Below are positions 23,161 through 34,659 of a stretch of DNA of 64,000 bases, piece by piece. Source of the DNA: Heliocybe sulcata (taxonomy: Eukaryota; Basidiomycota; Agaricomycetes; Gloeophyllales; Gloeophyllaceae); NCBI GenBank assembly GCA_004369045.1, contig ML213535.1, positions 1-64,000 on the forward strand, read 5' to 3'. The position numbers and the translations under genes are program-made. Under the pieces are notes generated by a model, which was not told where the DNA came from, searched no databases, and saw only the letters and a program-made list of their open reading frames with translations. Within the stretch, counting starts at the first letter, position 1. Each line of letters starts with the position of its first letter.

Positions 23161-23880
23161 ATGTCTCCACCACCAAGTCTTCCTGAGACTCGATATGTTG
23201 CTCGTACAGCAGCTAAAATCCTGGAGCGTAATACTCGCAGCTTGAGCTGCTGCGTATTTGGAAGCCTAGCTTGCAACCTTCATGGAACCAGCAGGAAACC
23301 GAACGTATGTCCCAACTTCAAGGCCTACGCTCCGTTACATCCGAGGCTATAACACTAAAAAACACTTTAGGATGTTGATCTGCTGGTAACAGGCGGTGGT
23401 CAGGACATGGAACAGCTTAAGCAGCTGCTCGTCGACTGTGATGACCGCTTTTACCTGGTCCCATCCAAAGTTCCAGGTGCAACCCACAAGAAGCTGTACT
23501 TCCGGCTTCCTGGCCGGAACCGAAGTTGCAAGGTGGATATCTTGCATGAAGGGATCATGGAGTTACCACCTATCCCTCGTCGTCGCATGATAAAGAAGTT
23601 CCATGGCGTTCCTGCCATGCCACTGTCAGCGCTCCTGCTGACGAAACTGAAAGGATGGTGCGATCACAGAGAATCCTCCAGGAGCGATGCATACGAGAAG
23701 GAGTGTAACGACGTTGAAGACATCAGCGAATTGCTGCAGATGAATGTGTGGATACCAAGAGGAGTACTGTGGCTGCGGCAGTCCCTACTGGAAGCGTCGA
23801 AGGAAAGAGTGCAGGAATACGTCCACGTCCATCCGGAGACATATGACCTGTGGGAGAAGACAGGTTACAATGCATGCTGA
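23161..23880 (+). CDS. Small nucleotidyltransferase-fold protein, copy 2
   Basis: Two exons (23161-23304 and 23371-23880) give 217 residues. Shared with copy 1: CCVFGSLACNLHG, PNDVDLLV (D49/D51), DDRFYLV, CKVDIL (D104), MPLSALLLTKLKGWCDHRE, and the same intron position (each first exon is exactly 48 codons). Sequence between motifs is quite diverged, so the duplication is old and both copies have been kept open. All three acidic residues expected for metal binding are present, which argues for activity. The function is unknown; the fold assignment rests on the motif pattern only. Confidence 0.8.
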
Positions 23881-24171
23881 TTTGCTTGTAGGGGACTATG
23901 TTAAGTTTTGGGTTTACTGCGTGATACCGGGACAGCTGCGCTGTCATGATCTCCTTCCAGGTTGGCTTCATCATCTTACTAGGACATTCTTCCTATGCTT
24001 ATACTCCAGATGCGGCTTCAATGTCAAGATCAGTGTTCTGCTAGATCATACATTCGTTCCATATTGATTACATGCAAACTATCGACGCGACAAGCATCAT
24101 ACGACATGGAGCATACCGTCACGAGATACACGAACCCGTAATCATACGGTGACATGGCAGCATGCCATTCC
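23881..24171. other. Convergent 3' intergenic region
   Basis: 291 bp between the stop codon of nucleotidyltransferase copy 2 and that of the coiled-coil gene on the other strand. Nothing recognised. Confidence 0.4.
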
Positions 24172-26828
24172 TCAGTCATTGAACACCGAGAACGGCCGAT
24201 TTAGAGGCGCACTCTCCATACTCGCATCACTCCCTGCCCGTCCCCTCGCCTGCACATCCTTCATCGTCACATCCCCATAATACCCAGTCGCTCCAGGCGT
24301 GGGTATACGGAACGTCTCTTCTGGCGGGGGGACATGTAGAACCGGGCCCGTGGGTACAAACAGTAGAGGCAGTCGGCCGTCGGGCGAGTGTCCAAATATC
24401 TGTGGCTGAATTTGAGATTGAGGAGACGGGACCTGGTGCATCTGGACGTCTATGGAAGGCTCTGGGAGAGGTTGGGAGGCGTGTTCCGGGCTGAGGAGGT
24501 GCGGCTGCACTCGCCCGCTTCCACTAGACGTACTCGATACCGAACCAGACTGCGCCATACCAAGATCAGTAAGCCAACAAGACTGAGAGATGGTCGTGGA
24601 AGACTCACAGGCGGCTCCACTCTAATATTCGGCGGCGTCGAATCCGTCCTTCTCGCTCTCCTCCTGAACAACCAGTCTAGCGGTGTTTTTGAAGCGGTCC
24701 TCTCCAATGGAGTGCGCGTGGTACTCCTATCCATCGGCGTCCTGGTAGCCGTCCTGTCCACCGGTGTTCTCGCCTCAAACCTATCCACCGGTGTCCTCGT
24801 TGCGACTCTATCAACCGGAGTCTTCGTCCAGCCTCGCAGACTCTCAGCTGGCGTTCTGGATCGATAACTCTCAGCCGGCGTCTTGGACCCATGGCTCTCA
24901 GCTGGTGTCCTGGATCGACGACTCTCAGAAGTCGCCCGCGGGCTCGCATTCGTCGAATGTGGGTCAAAATACGACGTCGGCGGCTGTGGGTCAAAGTACG
25001 ACGTTGGTTGACGTGGCTCCTCTGCTCCGTACGGCGTGTGTGGGCGCATGGGACGAGGACCGGAGGGCGACGACGAACGTCTCTGTCACCACAATCAACA
25101 ACCATCCTCGTCATTTGGGAATATTTGACTCACTTGCGTCGACTCACTCCGCCTTCTCTCGCTACCAGGCGTATGACTCCTCTTCGACTGGCTCGCAACA
25201 GGCGTTTGAGACCGACTCTTCCCCGGGGCACTCAAAATCTCATACTCCGACACCCGTGTCGACGTCCTGCTAGCCGAGCGCGGAGGCGAGCTCGGGGCCG
25301 TCATCATATAGCCCACCTGAACAGGAGGAGCGTTCCCCACAGGATAAGCGTAATCTCTAGTCCGAGGCGGCCGCGACGACGAAGCATAGAACGAGTCTTG
25401 GTTATGCGTAGAAGGGGGTCGCTGAGGCGCAGACGGGAACGCCCTGCTCGCCTCCACTCTGGGCGTCATCCTCCCGCCCAGCTCATGCGGAGGCGGGACA
25501 TGTATATCTCTGTACGTCTCCCGCCCTCTGTCGTCCAGTACTTCCACAGACGGGACCCACCCGTCCGGCGGGGTCACGGGGACCTGGTACACCGGAATAG
25601 GGTGGATGACCTCGGGCGAGCGGGGTAAGCCGCTATCAGGAGCTGGCGATGGGTCAGCGTGGTGCGGGGAGGGCATGCGCAGAGGCGTGGTGAGTGTTGG
25701 GACGGGGAGTGAGGGCGCGTGGGGGGCGACGTCCGGGACGTGGTGCGGAGTGCGGGTGCTCGCTCGCCTGCGGGCAGTGAGTGGATTGAGAAGAAGGGTC
25801 TCGGAGGAGACTTACGTAGGTGCCCGAGAAGGGCCCGGTCCTCTTGACGCTGTTCGACTCGCCGGTCTGGCTTGCGCAGTGGGTGGGCGCGGCGGAGGGC
25901 GTGCAGCCTCCCTTTCTCTGTCTCTTTGCCTCTGCATCTGCTTTTCTCTTTCTCTTGCCCTCATTGTTTCCTCCTCTTCGTCACTCTCCTCCTCCTCTGC
26001 TTCCTCTTGCTCATTTCCACCCCTGCCCCTGTCCCGCCGCTCATACACTACCACATCCTCCTCGTCCTCCTCGTCCTCCCATCCCCTTGCCCCCTCCCTC
26101 GCAGCCTGCAGCCCCCTCCTCAGCCCCTCCCTGTACCCCTCCTCCCTCGCCGCGCTCACAACCCTCTCCTCTCTCTCCCGCCTCACCACGCCCCTCAACC
26201 TCGCCGCCTCCGCCTCCGCCTCTCTCTTCTCTCTCTCCACCTGGTCCACCACCTCCTGCGCCCTCAGAATCTCCCTCTGCGCTTGCTCGAGCTGGTTCTT
26301 GTACAACATCAGCTCCGCGCGGAGCTTCGTGGACTCGGACTCCAGCACGCGTGTGGAGGAGGTGAGGTTTTTGAGCTGCGTGAGCGCGGAGAGCGCGCGG
26401 CGCTCAGCGTCGTTCGCTCTCGAGGTCTCTTTTTCGAGCTGGGAAGAGGTGAGGGAGACGATCGACTCGATCTTGCGCGCGTCTTTCTCCTCTCGTGCTA
26501 GCAACCTCGCCAGGAGGCGGTTCGTTGTGTTCGACAGCACCCGTGGTCGGACGTACTCTTCATCGCCGTCCTGGGTATGCGCGTTGGCATTGGAGAACGG
26601 TGTCCGTGTGCGCCGGGAAGAGAGCGGACGTGGGGGCGGGGGGAGGGGCCGGTTCTCGCGCGAGCTCGAGGAGGAGGGCGTTTCGGAGCGGGATTGGGAA
26701 TGGGAGCGGATGGCTGCGAGGTCGTCGTGTATGTAATCGGAGGTGACGCTGTGGGGTAAAGTTTGATATCAAATACTAAGAGATACGGTAAGGACTGACC
26801 CTGGGCTCTGCAGGCGGGCTGGCGACAT
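24172..26828 (-). CDS. Coiled-coil protein with Pro-rich tail and TPxDR repeats
   Basis: Multi-exon minus-strand gene. The proposed start at 26828 gives MSPARLQSPG, then splices (donor GTCAGT) to VTSDYIHDDLAAIRSHS. A region with Pro/Ser-rich sequence precedes a long coiled coil (about 26000-26530: LLARLLAREEKDARKIES ... LRAELMLYKNQLEQAQREI ... REKREAEAEAARLRG) ending in very acidic and Arg/Glu-rich runs. The rest is disordered: a Pro-rich part (25095-25676), a run of nine-residue repeats (24672-24920), and a C-terminal segment ending NRPFSVFND with the stop at 24172. No known domain is seen. Such architecture suits a scaffold at cytoskeleton, septum or polarity sites, but this is a guess. Internal exon edges were not all verified. 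Confidence 0.65.
24672..24920 (-). repeat. In-frame nine-residue repeats (TPAES / TPVDR)
   Basis: Within the coiled-coil gene, about ten 27-bp units encode variants of TPAESxxSR and then TPVDRxxTR (TPVDRVATR, TPVDRFEAR, TPVDRTATR, TPMDRSTTR, TPLERTASK, TPLDW). Each unit offers a Thr-Pro site near Arg, so the block could be a multisite target for proline-directed kinases. The two halves (AES and VDR) look like successive expansions. Confidence 0.85.
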
Positions 26829-28197
26829 GTCTACCAGGCGAGCTGGGTGCACAGACGGGAGTTCTGATGATCCAGGAGTCTCAGGCGGATCCGCTCAGCG
26901 CTGGAGGCTGGCTACCAGAGGCCAGGAACAGGGAGCGGGGACAGCGCATAAAGAGCGCCGTGATGATGCCATACGTGCACGATCGAGGCTCTTTAGGTAG
27001 GTGATGCCGGTGTTTGTAAACATTGTTTGGCAGCTTCTCGCGCACTACGTAGGCTGGCATGCTGATAGTGTGGCCTGCCTCCCATCCGGGGCGTGGAGGG
27101 CACGTGTTGCCAGATGGGCGCCTATCGGTGATAGCTGGCGATGTTGCTATTAGATGCGTGCGGATTCCAGGAATATCAGCGGGATTTCGTTGAAGAGGAA
27201 GCCAAAGTGGGCGAGCATGAGACAGAAACTGAGTCCGAGACAGGTGACCGAGTAAGAGCGTATGCAGAACAAAGACGAGACTCTGCGTAGCAGCAGTAAC
27301 GACGTCTATAGACAGCAACAAGGATAGATCGTGATAGGACGGTGAGAGCTATGGAGTCATATGGAACGCGCGAAGTTCCCTCGATCAAGCCGGTAGGTCA
27401 GCAGCCCTCATCGATAGCTAAGCAGTTCGCGGACTTGTATTCGTGCAGCGTGTTTCGAGATCTGGGGTTTATAGCTAGCACAAAGTTGCTGGGATCCCAT
27501 AGATTAGATGACGGAAATGCGGGGTACGAAGAAGCTATCGAAACAAAGACCGGCCGCTGTGGGAGCTAAACGGGTATAGGTCGGTCTCTCCGTGAGGTTA
27601 GCTCTATGAAGTCTATCAAGCCACATGAAGTCATACAGGTCATAGAACGGAAGTCGGTGTGAAGCCCGCATTCATAGAACAAGTCTAGATGTTGTCCATT
27701 CAGACTATAAATATCAGAGCAGAAGGTCGTATTAGCAGAGCGTCAAGTGTCAGGTCAATGGATTAGAATCATTAAGAGGAAGACTCGTGTAAAGCAGGAG
27801 TCTCGGTAAAACCTGTAGGAAGAGTGCCAGTGTCGCAAATATCGAAGCGTAGACATCTAAGTCCTGGAGACATGGAAACACAGCGACGAGGCGCCCAAGA
27901 GCAGGTCGCCCTAGCATCTACAGAATACAAGTCGACGCCGGAGGAGAAGCTCATTATGCAGATTTTCGCCAATACTCGCCAGGTCGTAGAGTATGTCGCA
28001 AACGGAGGTTACCCGTGAGAAAAACATCAAGTCTGCATCGCAGCTATAAGTACATCCTCTCCTCCTCCCTCCTCCTCGTCACCTGCTCAGCCGTCCTCGA
28101 CACGCTTTCCTCACAGTCATCTCAGCGTCGGGTGGCTCTACGCGCTGGCTGTGATGAAATTGCTTGAGGGCACGCTGCAAGCTTACTCTCCTCCCCC
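26829..28197. other. Intergenic; no supported gene
   Basis: Promoter region of the minus-strand coiled-coil gene plus about 1 kb of unassigned sequence. A 64-codon plus-strand frame (27824-28018, ending ANTRQVVEYVANGGYP) has protein-like composition but no upstream exon could be joined to it. Confidence 0.4.
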
Positions 28198-28920
28198 GAT
28201 GCATCACGATGGCTGAATATATCCTGCAGGTATCACTTTAACAATGGTTCCGAACAGTCACTTACAAGATGGCCATGGTCCTATTCCATTTTTCTTATGC
28301 CTCTTTGAAGCTCTCACCCCCTTGTCTTTGTTCTCGACTCGGACATAGTCTCCCTCTTCCACTCCTTGCGGCATCGGTTATTTGGCGTCTGAACAAGTGT
28401 TTCAGGCCCGCTACAAGACACCATTCTCCTCGCGCTCCAGAATGATGCATCAGGATATCTGAATATATCCTGCAGGTATCACTTGAACAGCGGTTCCATC
28501 TTCCGAACAGTCACTTACAAGATGGCCATGATCCTATTCCGACCCTCCCATGCCTCTTCGAAGCTCCCACCCCCTTTTCTCCGTTCTTGACCCGGACATC
28601 ATCTCCCTCTTCCATTCCTTGCGTATCGGTTACTCGGCGTCTGAATGTTAACAAGTGTTTGAGCCCCGCTACGACGCACTATTTCACCCGCCGTCCAGAA
28701 CGATGCATCCGAGTAGCTGAATATATCCTGCAGGTATCACTTGAACAGCGATTACATCTCTCCAAACAGTCACTTCCAAGATAATCATGATGCATTCCAT
28801 TCCGCGTCATGCTTCTTCCAAGCTGTCGTCTCCCGCGTTCCTCCCCTTCTCTTTGTTCTTGACTTGGACATTGCACTCCGACCGTTTACCCTTTCCACTC
28901 CTTGCTTATCGGTGGCTTCC
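28198..28920. repeat. Three tandem repeats of about 250 bp
   Basis: Units begin GATGCATC at 28198, 28444 and 28702 (periods 246 and 258). Each contains TGAATATATCCTGCAGG, TATCACTT, AACAGTCACTT, then a pyrimidine-rich stretch and CGCTAC...CCAGAA in the first two. The third unit runs to about 28920 and ends just before the membrane-protein gene. Each unit has a short ATG-initiated, hydrophobic frame, so the repeat may be a multiplied promoter/first-exon segment. Confidence 0.9.
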
Positions 28921-28980
28921 AGTTTGAACTGAGCTCGTACGAACCTTTACCTGGTACACTCCCCGCATGTCCTCTCGCCA

Positions 28981-30336
28981 GTGTACGGCTCAATGAACTA
29001 CACCATCGACGACACCGACACCGACATCTCCTACTCCCTCTCGCCGCCCTGGACCACACAGTCTCCAGCCGACCCCGACTTGGCCTCGTTCTTCGACAGC
29101 ACGTACCACGTCGCGAGTGCAGACGGGGCGTCCTTTAACATTACATTCGGCGGTACGTCCACTCTCTCCCTCGACATAATGCGATGAAGGTGTTATGCCG
29201 GTGCAGGTTCCGCAGTCTACATCTACGGCTCAAAAGGCCCGGGACACGTACGCTCTTCCTCGTCTCGTCTCGTCTCGTCTTTCATATACTAACCTGCATC
29301 CGCTCGAGGCGAACTACGACATCGTATACGACGGCACCCTCCTCCAAGGCCTCTCCGCCTCCTCGGCATCAACTGCCTTCCAGCAGCCCCTCTTCGCCTA
29401 CACCTTCGCACCCACGGCAGACACGCACTTCGTCGAGCTGACGGTTCTGTTCGACGGAGATAACACGTGGTTTGACGTCGATTATATCACGATCACGACA
29501 CCCAGCGGGTACTTCCTTTTCGCCCTGAGGCCAAGTTACCGTTGCTTATACACATCTGCAGGCAAAACACCACTACACCAGCGTCGACTCTCCCAAATCT
29601 AGCCCCCACAGCACCCTGGGCAACCCCGTCCCCTCCTTCCCAACCGTCGATCACCCCCATCTTCCTCCCTACCCCCTCTCCCCCCTCCTCCTCCTCCTCT
29701 TCAAACAACCTCCCCCTACCCAGCATCCTCGCGATCCTCTTCGGCACCCTCACCTTCCTCGCCCTCCTCCTCGCCACCGCACTCTGGGTTCTGAACCGCC
29801 GCAAGCCCGCCCTCTCCCGCTCCAGCTCCGGTTCAGGGAAACCGTACCCCGGCGGGCCGTACTCGCGCGCCGCAATCGCAAGCCCGTCGAGCAGCCAAGC
29901 GCGCTTCCTCGAGTCCGCGCTCTCGGTCCCGTACGCATGGCCAGCAAGGGACCCGAGGCACCTCGCGCCATCGTACCTAACGGCGGGGAGCGAGTACTCC
30001 CAAGCCTCCGCAGCGACTGCGGTCTGGACCATGCTCTCGCCGTCTCCCGGGGCGTTGAGTCCCAGTCTTAGCGGGAGCGGGTTCAGCGAGTCCTCGTCGC
30101 TACGCACCGACCCGCCGTTGAGCCCGAATCGCCTTATCGAGCTCCCGCCCGCTCCTCTGAGCCCAAACCGACTCACCGAGTCCCCGTCCGCACACTCTGA
30201 GTTATTGGTACCCCCGAGCCCGATCAGGTTCGCGCACAGCGTGTCGAGCTTTAGCAGTCTCAAGGGCTTCATATCGCCGAAGAAGAAGAGGGCAAAGGAC
30301 GCGGATTCGACCAAGAGTAATTTTTTGCAGGTGTAG
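28981..30336 (+). CDS. Single-pass membrane protein with extracellular beta-type domain
   Basis: Spliced plus-strand gene. The extracellular part starts MNYTIDDTDTDISYSLSP and continues FFDSTYHVASADGASFNITF, VYIYGSKGPGH and ANYDIVYDG, the pattern of a widespread Agaricomycete surface-protein family of unknown function (beta-sandwich-like). Introns remove GTACGT...GTGCAG after ITFGG and GTACGC...CTCGAG after GPGH; a third joins TPSG to QNTTTPAS. A Pro/Ser-rich linker leads to the membrane segment (LPSILAILFGTLTFLALLLA), then RRKP and a long Ser/Pro-rich cytosolic tail ending KKKRAKDADSTKSNFLQV. The second intron contains a TCGTC microsatellite. The first exon with the signal peptide was not resolved; it should lie in or next to the 250-bp repeats. 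The start given is only where the conserved frame begins. Confidence 0.75.
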
Positions 30337-30572
30337 TTGAAGGCTTCGTTCGTTTCTTGGCGTTGTGCGGGAATATGTAACTGTCATTTTGTGCTCTCCG
30401 TTCGTTCTCAGTTGTCGCTCCTTTGTTTGACGTAGACTAGTGGCCTCTGCATCCGCTCCTTTAGTTGTAGAGAGCATACAAGGGAATGATCGTTTTCAGT
30501 CGCGGTGCTCGGAGATGCAAAACAGAATGACATAAAGCAGTGATATGCAGAAAAGAACACGTGCGCTTAATC
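30337..30572. terminator. Convergent 3' region between membrane protein and RPF2
   Basis: 236 bp that must contain both polyadenylation regions. No specific signal is assigned. Confidence 0.35.
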
Positions 30573-31738
30573 TCATCTTCTCCTTTTCCTCTGCGGCCTC
30601 TCCTCTTCCCCATCGCTCTCCCCCTCTTCGCTCTCCTCCTCCCCATCTCTCAATGCCTTTACCCTCTTTCCTTTCAACGCCCCCAACTCCTGCGCCCCAA
30701 CATGTATCCGTCCCCTCACGTCGCCCATCTCGTCCACCTCCACGTTCTTCCGCTTCTTCCCCAGCCCCTTCTCCACCTCCTTCTTGACGAGTTTCGGGCG
30801 CTTCATCGCGAGGTTGAGGAGGTGCGGGTTCGAGGAGGGCGGGACGGCGCGGCGGAGGGTAAGGTCCATGTGCGGGCCCATGGGGCGGAGCGTGATGAGC
30901 GGTGTACGGGTGCCCGAGGGGGTTTGGGAGATGGCGTACGTGCGTAGGTGGACTTTTGGGAGGTGGGCGACGTCGTCCTCGGGGGTGGTGGAGGTGGAGA
31001 GGGGAGTCGGGCCGAGGGAGACGGAGATGACGTGTTCGAGGCCCGGGAGGTGAAGCGCATCTACGGAGGGCGCGGCGAAGAAGGAGAGGAGGAGGGACTT
31101 GAGGTGGGCTAGGCGCGGGTGCGTGTCGAACAGGTCCGACGCGAAGTGGAGCGCTGGGGTGTGTCCCGGAGTGGATTTCGGGCCCTGTACGTCCTTCACT
31201 CAATACCCTAACAAGAGAAGGACGGCCCAGACGCACCTTGAACGACCCCATCCCGACAAAATTCTCCACGCCCACCTCGCACATGTCCAGCACTTTGTAA
31301 TCGAACATCCTTGCAAAGACGAGCCCGTTCGGGCGCTTCTTCGTGCTCTGTCCAATGAGAAACATGGACGCGTCGTTTTTCTGGGCCCAGAACTCGAGCG
31401 AGGCGGCGTCGTCGAAGGGGTGGACGGGATTCTTCTTGGAGAAGGCGATCGCGTCGGGGCGTTTCAGCGCCATCTGCGGAAGTGGAAAGGCATGGTGAGC
31501 TGGATGAAGGAGGACGAGAGGATGCGGGGCGCACGAGGTCTTTCATAGCGTTGTTGACGACGTCGCCGGTGTGCGTGCCCTTGACGAAGAGGGCTGTTCG
31601 CGGGCCTTCGACCTCTTTTGGCTCGCGGGCTTCGAGTGCGCGCTTTGAGCGTGCATTCTTGGGTTTTCTAAGAGTACGACAAGGTTAACTTGTTTCTAAC
31701 AGAAAGGACCATTAAGGGACGTACACTGTGCGCAGCAT
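30573..31738 (-). CDS. RPF2: Ribosome production factor 2 (Brix domain)
   Basis: RPF2 works with RRS1 in the nucleolus to load the 5S RNP (5S rRNA, uL18, uL5) onto pre-60S particles. Minus-strand exons: MLRTV (start 31738), then [20 protein letters not shown] ... [18 protein letters not shown], then [15 protein letters not shown] and HPFDD, ending MGSFK, then [20 protein letters not shown] to the stop at 30573. Brix-domain hallmarks are clear ([69 protein letters not shown]). The C-terminal tail is Lys/Arg/Glu-rich and ends RPQRKRRR, typical of nucleolar assembly factors. The gene appears intact and is divergent from DBR1. Confidence 0.93.
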
Positions 31739-32077
31739 GGTGGCGGAGGACGAGGAGGAGCAGTGGAAATTTCGATTACATAATTGTCGTGATCGAGGCA
31801 TGCGATCGAGTGATATTATTGGACGGCACCATTCGCTTAGTCAGCGACAGATCTCTCACGGGACGCGTCCGAGTCCTCCTCCTCATAACTTGGATTCGTC
31901 CGTCTCCACGACGTGTGTATGAGATCAATCCATTCGCTTGGATTCGGACTGAGTCATTTCAGACGCGCCGCCAGTCCCAAATTTACCCTAAACTCCACTA
32001 CATTCATCCGACACAAGTCCACAAAGTCGAGAGCGAAAGCCACACAGTCAAAGAAGAAGCTCAAACCCCGGCGCAAA
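31739..32077. promoter_or_regulatory. Shared divergent promoter region of RPF2 and DBR1
   Basis: Only 339 bp separate the start codons of the two divergently transcribed genes, so both promoters must lie here. A few short frames are present without support. No transcription factor site was assigned. Confidence 0.6.
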
Positions 32078-33995
32078 ATGAAGGTGCGCGTCCCTCCTCC
32101 TTCTCCTTCCCAGCTAACCACAGTCGCCAGGTAGCAGTCGAAGGCTGCTGCCACGGCGAGCTCGACAGCATCTACAACGAAATCGCGCGGCTCGAGCAGC
32201 AGAACAAATACAAAGTCGACCTCCTGCTGATCTGCGGTGACTTCCAAGCCGTCCGAAACCACCAAGACCTCCAATGCATGGCCGTACCCGACAAATACAA
32301 GAAACTAGGCGAGTTTCACAAGTGGGTCTCTCTCTTCGTTCTCCGTGGTCGTGGCCGAATGAAGATACCCAGGTACTACACGGGCGATAAGACCGCGCCC
32401 GTACTCACCGTCTTCATCGGCGGGAACCACGAAGCCTCTAACTACCTCTGGGAGCTCTACCACGGCGGCTGGGCCGCGCCCAACATCTACTACCTCGGGC
32501 ACGCAGGCTGCGTGCAGGTCAACGGCGTGCGCATCGCCGGCGCGTCCGGGATCTTCAAGGGGCACGATTTCCGGCAAGGTGCTCTCTCCCTTCCCTCCCT
32601 CTCGGCGGGGTGCTGACCGACTTCGCCAGGCCACCACGAGCACCTCCCGTACGACAAGGGCTCGCTGCGCAGCGCGTACCACATCCGGGAGTTCAACGTC
32701 CGCCGGCTCTCGCTCCTCTCCTCACCTACCGTCTTCCTCTCGCACGACTGGCCCGCCTCTATTACGCGTCACGGGAACCAGGCGGAGCTCCTCCGCCGCA
32801 AGCCCTTCTTCAAAGACGACGTCTTCAGCGGGAAACTTGGCAGCCCGCCGATGATGGGCCTGTTGAGGACGCTCAAGCCCGCGTGGTGGTTCAGCGCGCA
32901 TCTGCATTGCCGGTTCGAGGCGAGTGTGGTGCATGAGAGGCAGGAGGGGGGAGTGAAGGTTGTGAATCCGGATGAGATTGTTATTGATGAGGATGAGGAT
33001 ATGGGAGGGACTGTTGGAGGAGAAGGGGTTAAGGAGGAGAAGGAGCAGAAAGTACCCGTCAACCCGGACGAGATTACGCTTTCGGATGAGGAAGAAGACG
33101 TCGTCGTGCCACCGCGCCCGGCGACGCCTCCACCAGCACCCAAAGTTACAAAGTTCCTCGCGCTAGACAAGTGTCTCCCAAGGAGACAGTATCTCGAGGT
33201 ACGCTCCTCCCTTCCTTTTCCCCGTTCTGCTCCACCTCACGTCACCCCTTGTCACTCACCCAAGATCATCGACATCCCCACCCCCGACCTCTTCAACCCC
33301 TCCCGCCCCACCATCGCCTTCGACCCCGAATGGCTCGCCATCACGCGCGCCTTCCAGCCGTACCTCTCCCTCTCCTCCTCGCAACCCGCCTTCCCGGACG
33401 AGCCCACCGCGCGGCAGAGGGTCGCGGAGGAGATGGCGTGGGTGAGGGAGAATGTGTACGGCGGGGAGGGGAGCGAGAAGGAGAAGCGGGTGGGCGAGGT
33501 GCAGAAGTTTGTGATGAGTGCGCCTGGGCCGACGAAGGGCGAGGATAGGCGTCGGATGCGTGAGTGCTCTTTTTTTCTTTCTCCTCTTCTTTCTCGGATC
33601 TGGTGGGTCGGGGTCGCTGCTACGCTGTCGAGGCCCTCTCTCAGCTTTCCACCCGTCTCACTATGCACACAAAATCGATATACACTACCCTACTCCTCCC
33701 TCCCTCTCCTGCCCTCAACCCAAAACTAACACCCCCACTCCACGCAGCACCCTTCTACCCCAACCCCCAAACAGCCGCCTTCTGCAACCTGCTAGACATC
33801 GAGAACAAGATCGACGCGGGTGCCTCTCCCGCTCGTACGGTGCCTGTCCAAGCACAAATGAATGCGGAGGAGGCGGCGGCGCTCCGGGCGCAGCTGACGT
33901 GTCCGATGGCTAGTGCCCTGGACGCGATAGAGGCTGCAGGTGTCGAGCAGCAGTTGACGGGGTCTGCGGGTGTAGAGCAGCAGCAGCGGTTGTAA
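32078..33995 (+). CDS. DBR1: RNA lariat debranching enzyme
   Basis: DBR1 hydrolyses the 2'-5' bond of excised intron lariats in the nucleus so that they can be degraded. The first exon is only ATGAAG (32078); splicing gives [19 protein letters not shown]. Metallophosphoesterase motifs appear in order: [73 protein letters not shown], and [14 protein letters not shown] large acidic insert ([15 protein letters not shown]...) separates this from [17 protein letters not shown] and the C-terminal DBR1 domain ([19 protein letters not shown], ending [18 protein letters not shown]). All expected metal ligands are present. The gene appears intact. In an intron-dense genome the enzyme is expected to be important for intron turnover. 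Confidence 0.95.
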
Positions 33996-34659
33996 CGCGA
34001 GCTTCGTGGCTGGATACCGCTCCATCTGGGAAGTTGAGTCTGGTGAGTAGACCCTTCGTATAACGGTCTTGCACTGTCTCTCATGTTTTCTCGCCTTGGC
34101 GTCTCGGGCCTGTCCCATTGCAGAACGGGTCTTGTCGCTCTCGTAACCAATGCATTGTAATCTCTCGGTGCCGAGTGTCTGATGGTGCCTGAATGTGTTG
34201 CTTGTTGCTTGTTGCTGGGGAGATCTGATCCCGAGCAGCGCGATTATATTATATGATCGGAAGCCAGCGGTGGATCGTTCGGTTTGGTTGGGTGCTTGGG
34301 TATGGAAGTGTTCGGCGAGTGTGCGTTCCGAGCGAATTGATTCTCGTGGTTTACGACTGCACCCACTCAGAAATACTCGACATCAGAGGACGAAACTGCA
34401 TCACATCATCTCTGCCAATATACCATCGACCGGTATTTCATGCTCCATTCGTACTGCCTGCCCGAGCTGGGAATATACTCTCACGTGGTCAGTACTGATC
34501 ATGATGAGAGGCGTTGGTGATTGGACGGCGCTTGGGATTGCGCTGTGGAGCGTGCTAGATTGACATTTGGGTCCGTGTGTCAGTCTGAAGTCTGAGAGTG
34601 GATTGGCCGGGGCGTGGAAAGGCACTAGCTATACGGTCTCGTCAAGCTGTACTCGAGAG

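Noticed and set aside
25606-26736. 376-codon plus-strand frame opposite the coiled-coil gene
   Set aside because: It is the antisense of a GC-rich coiled-coil exon; Ser/Leu/Arg-rich low complexity and no domain.
29493-30314. 273-codon minus-strand frame opposite the surface protein tail
   Set aside because: Antisense shadow of the Ser/Pro-rich cytosolic tail.
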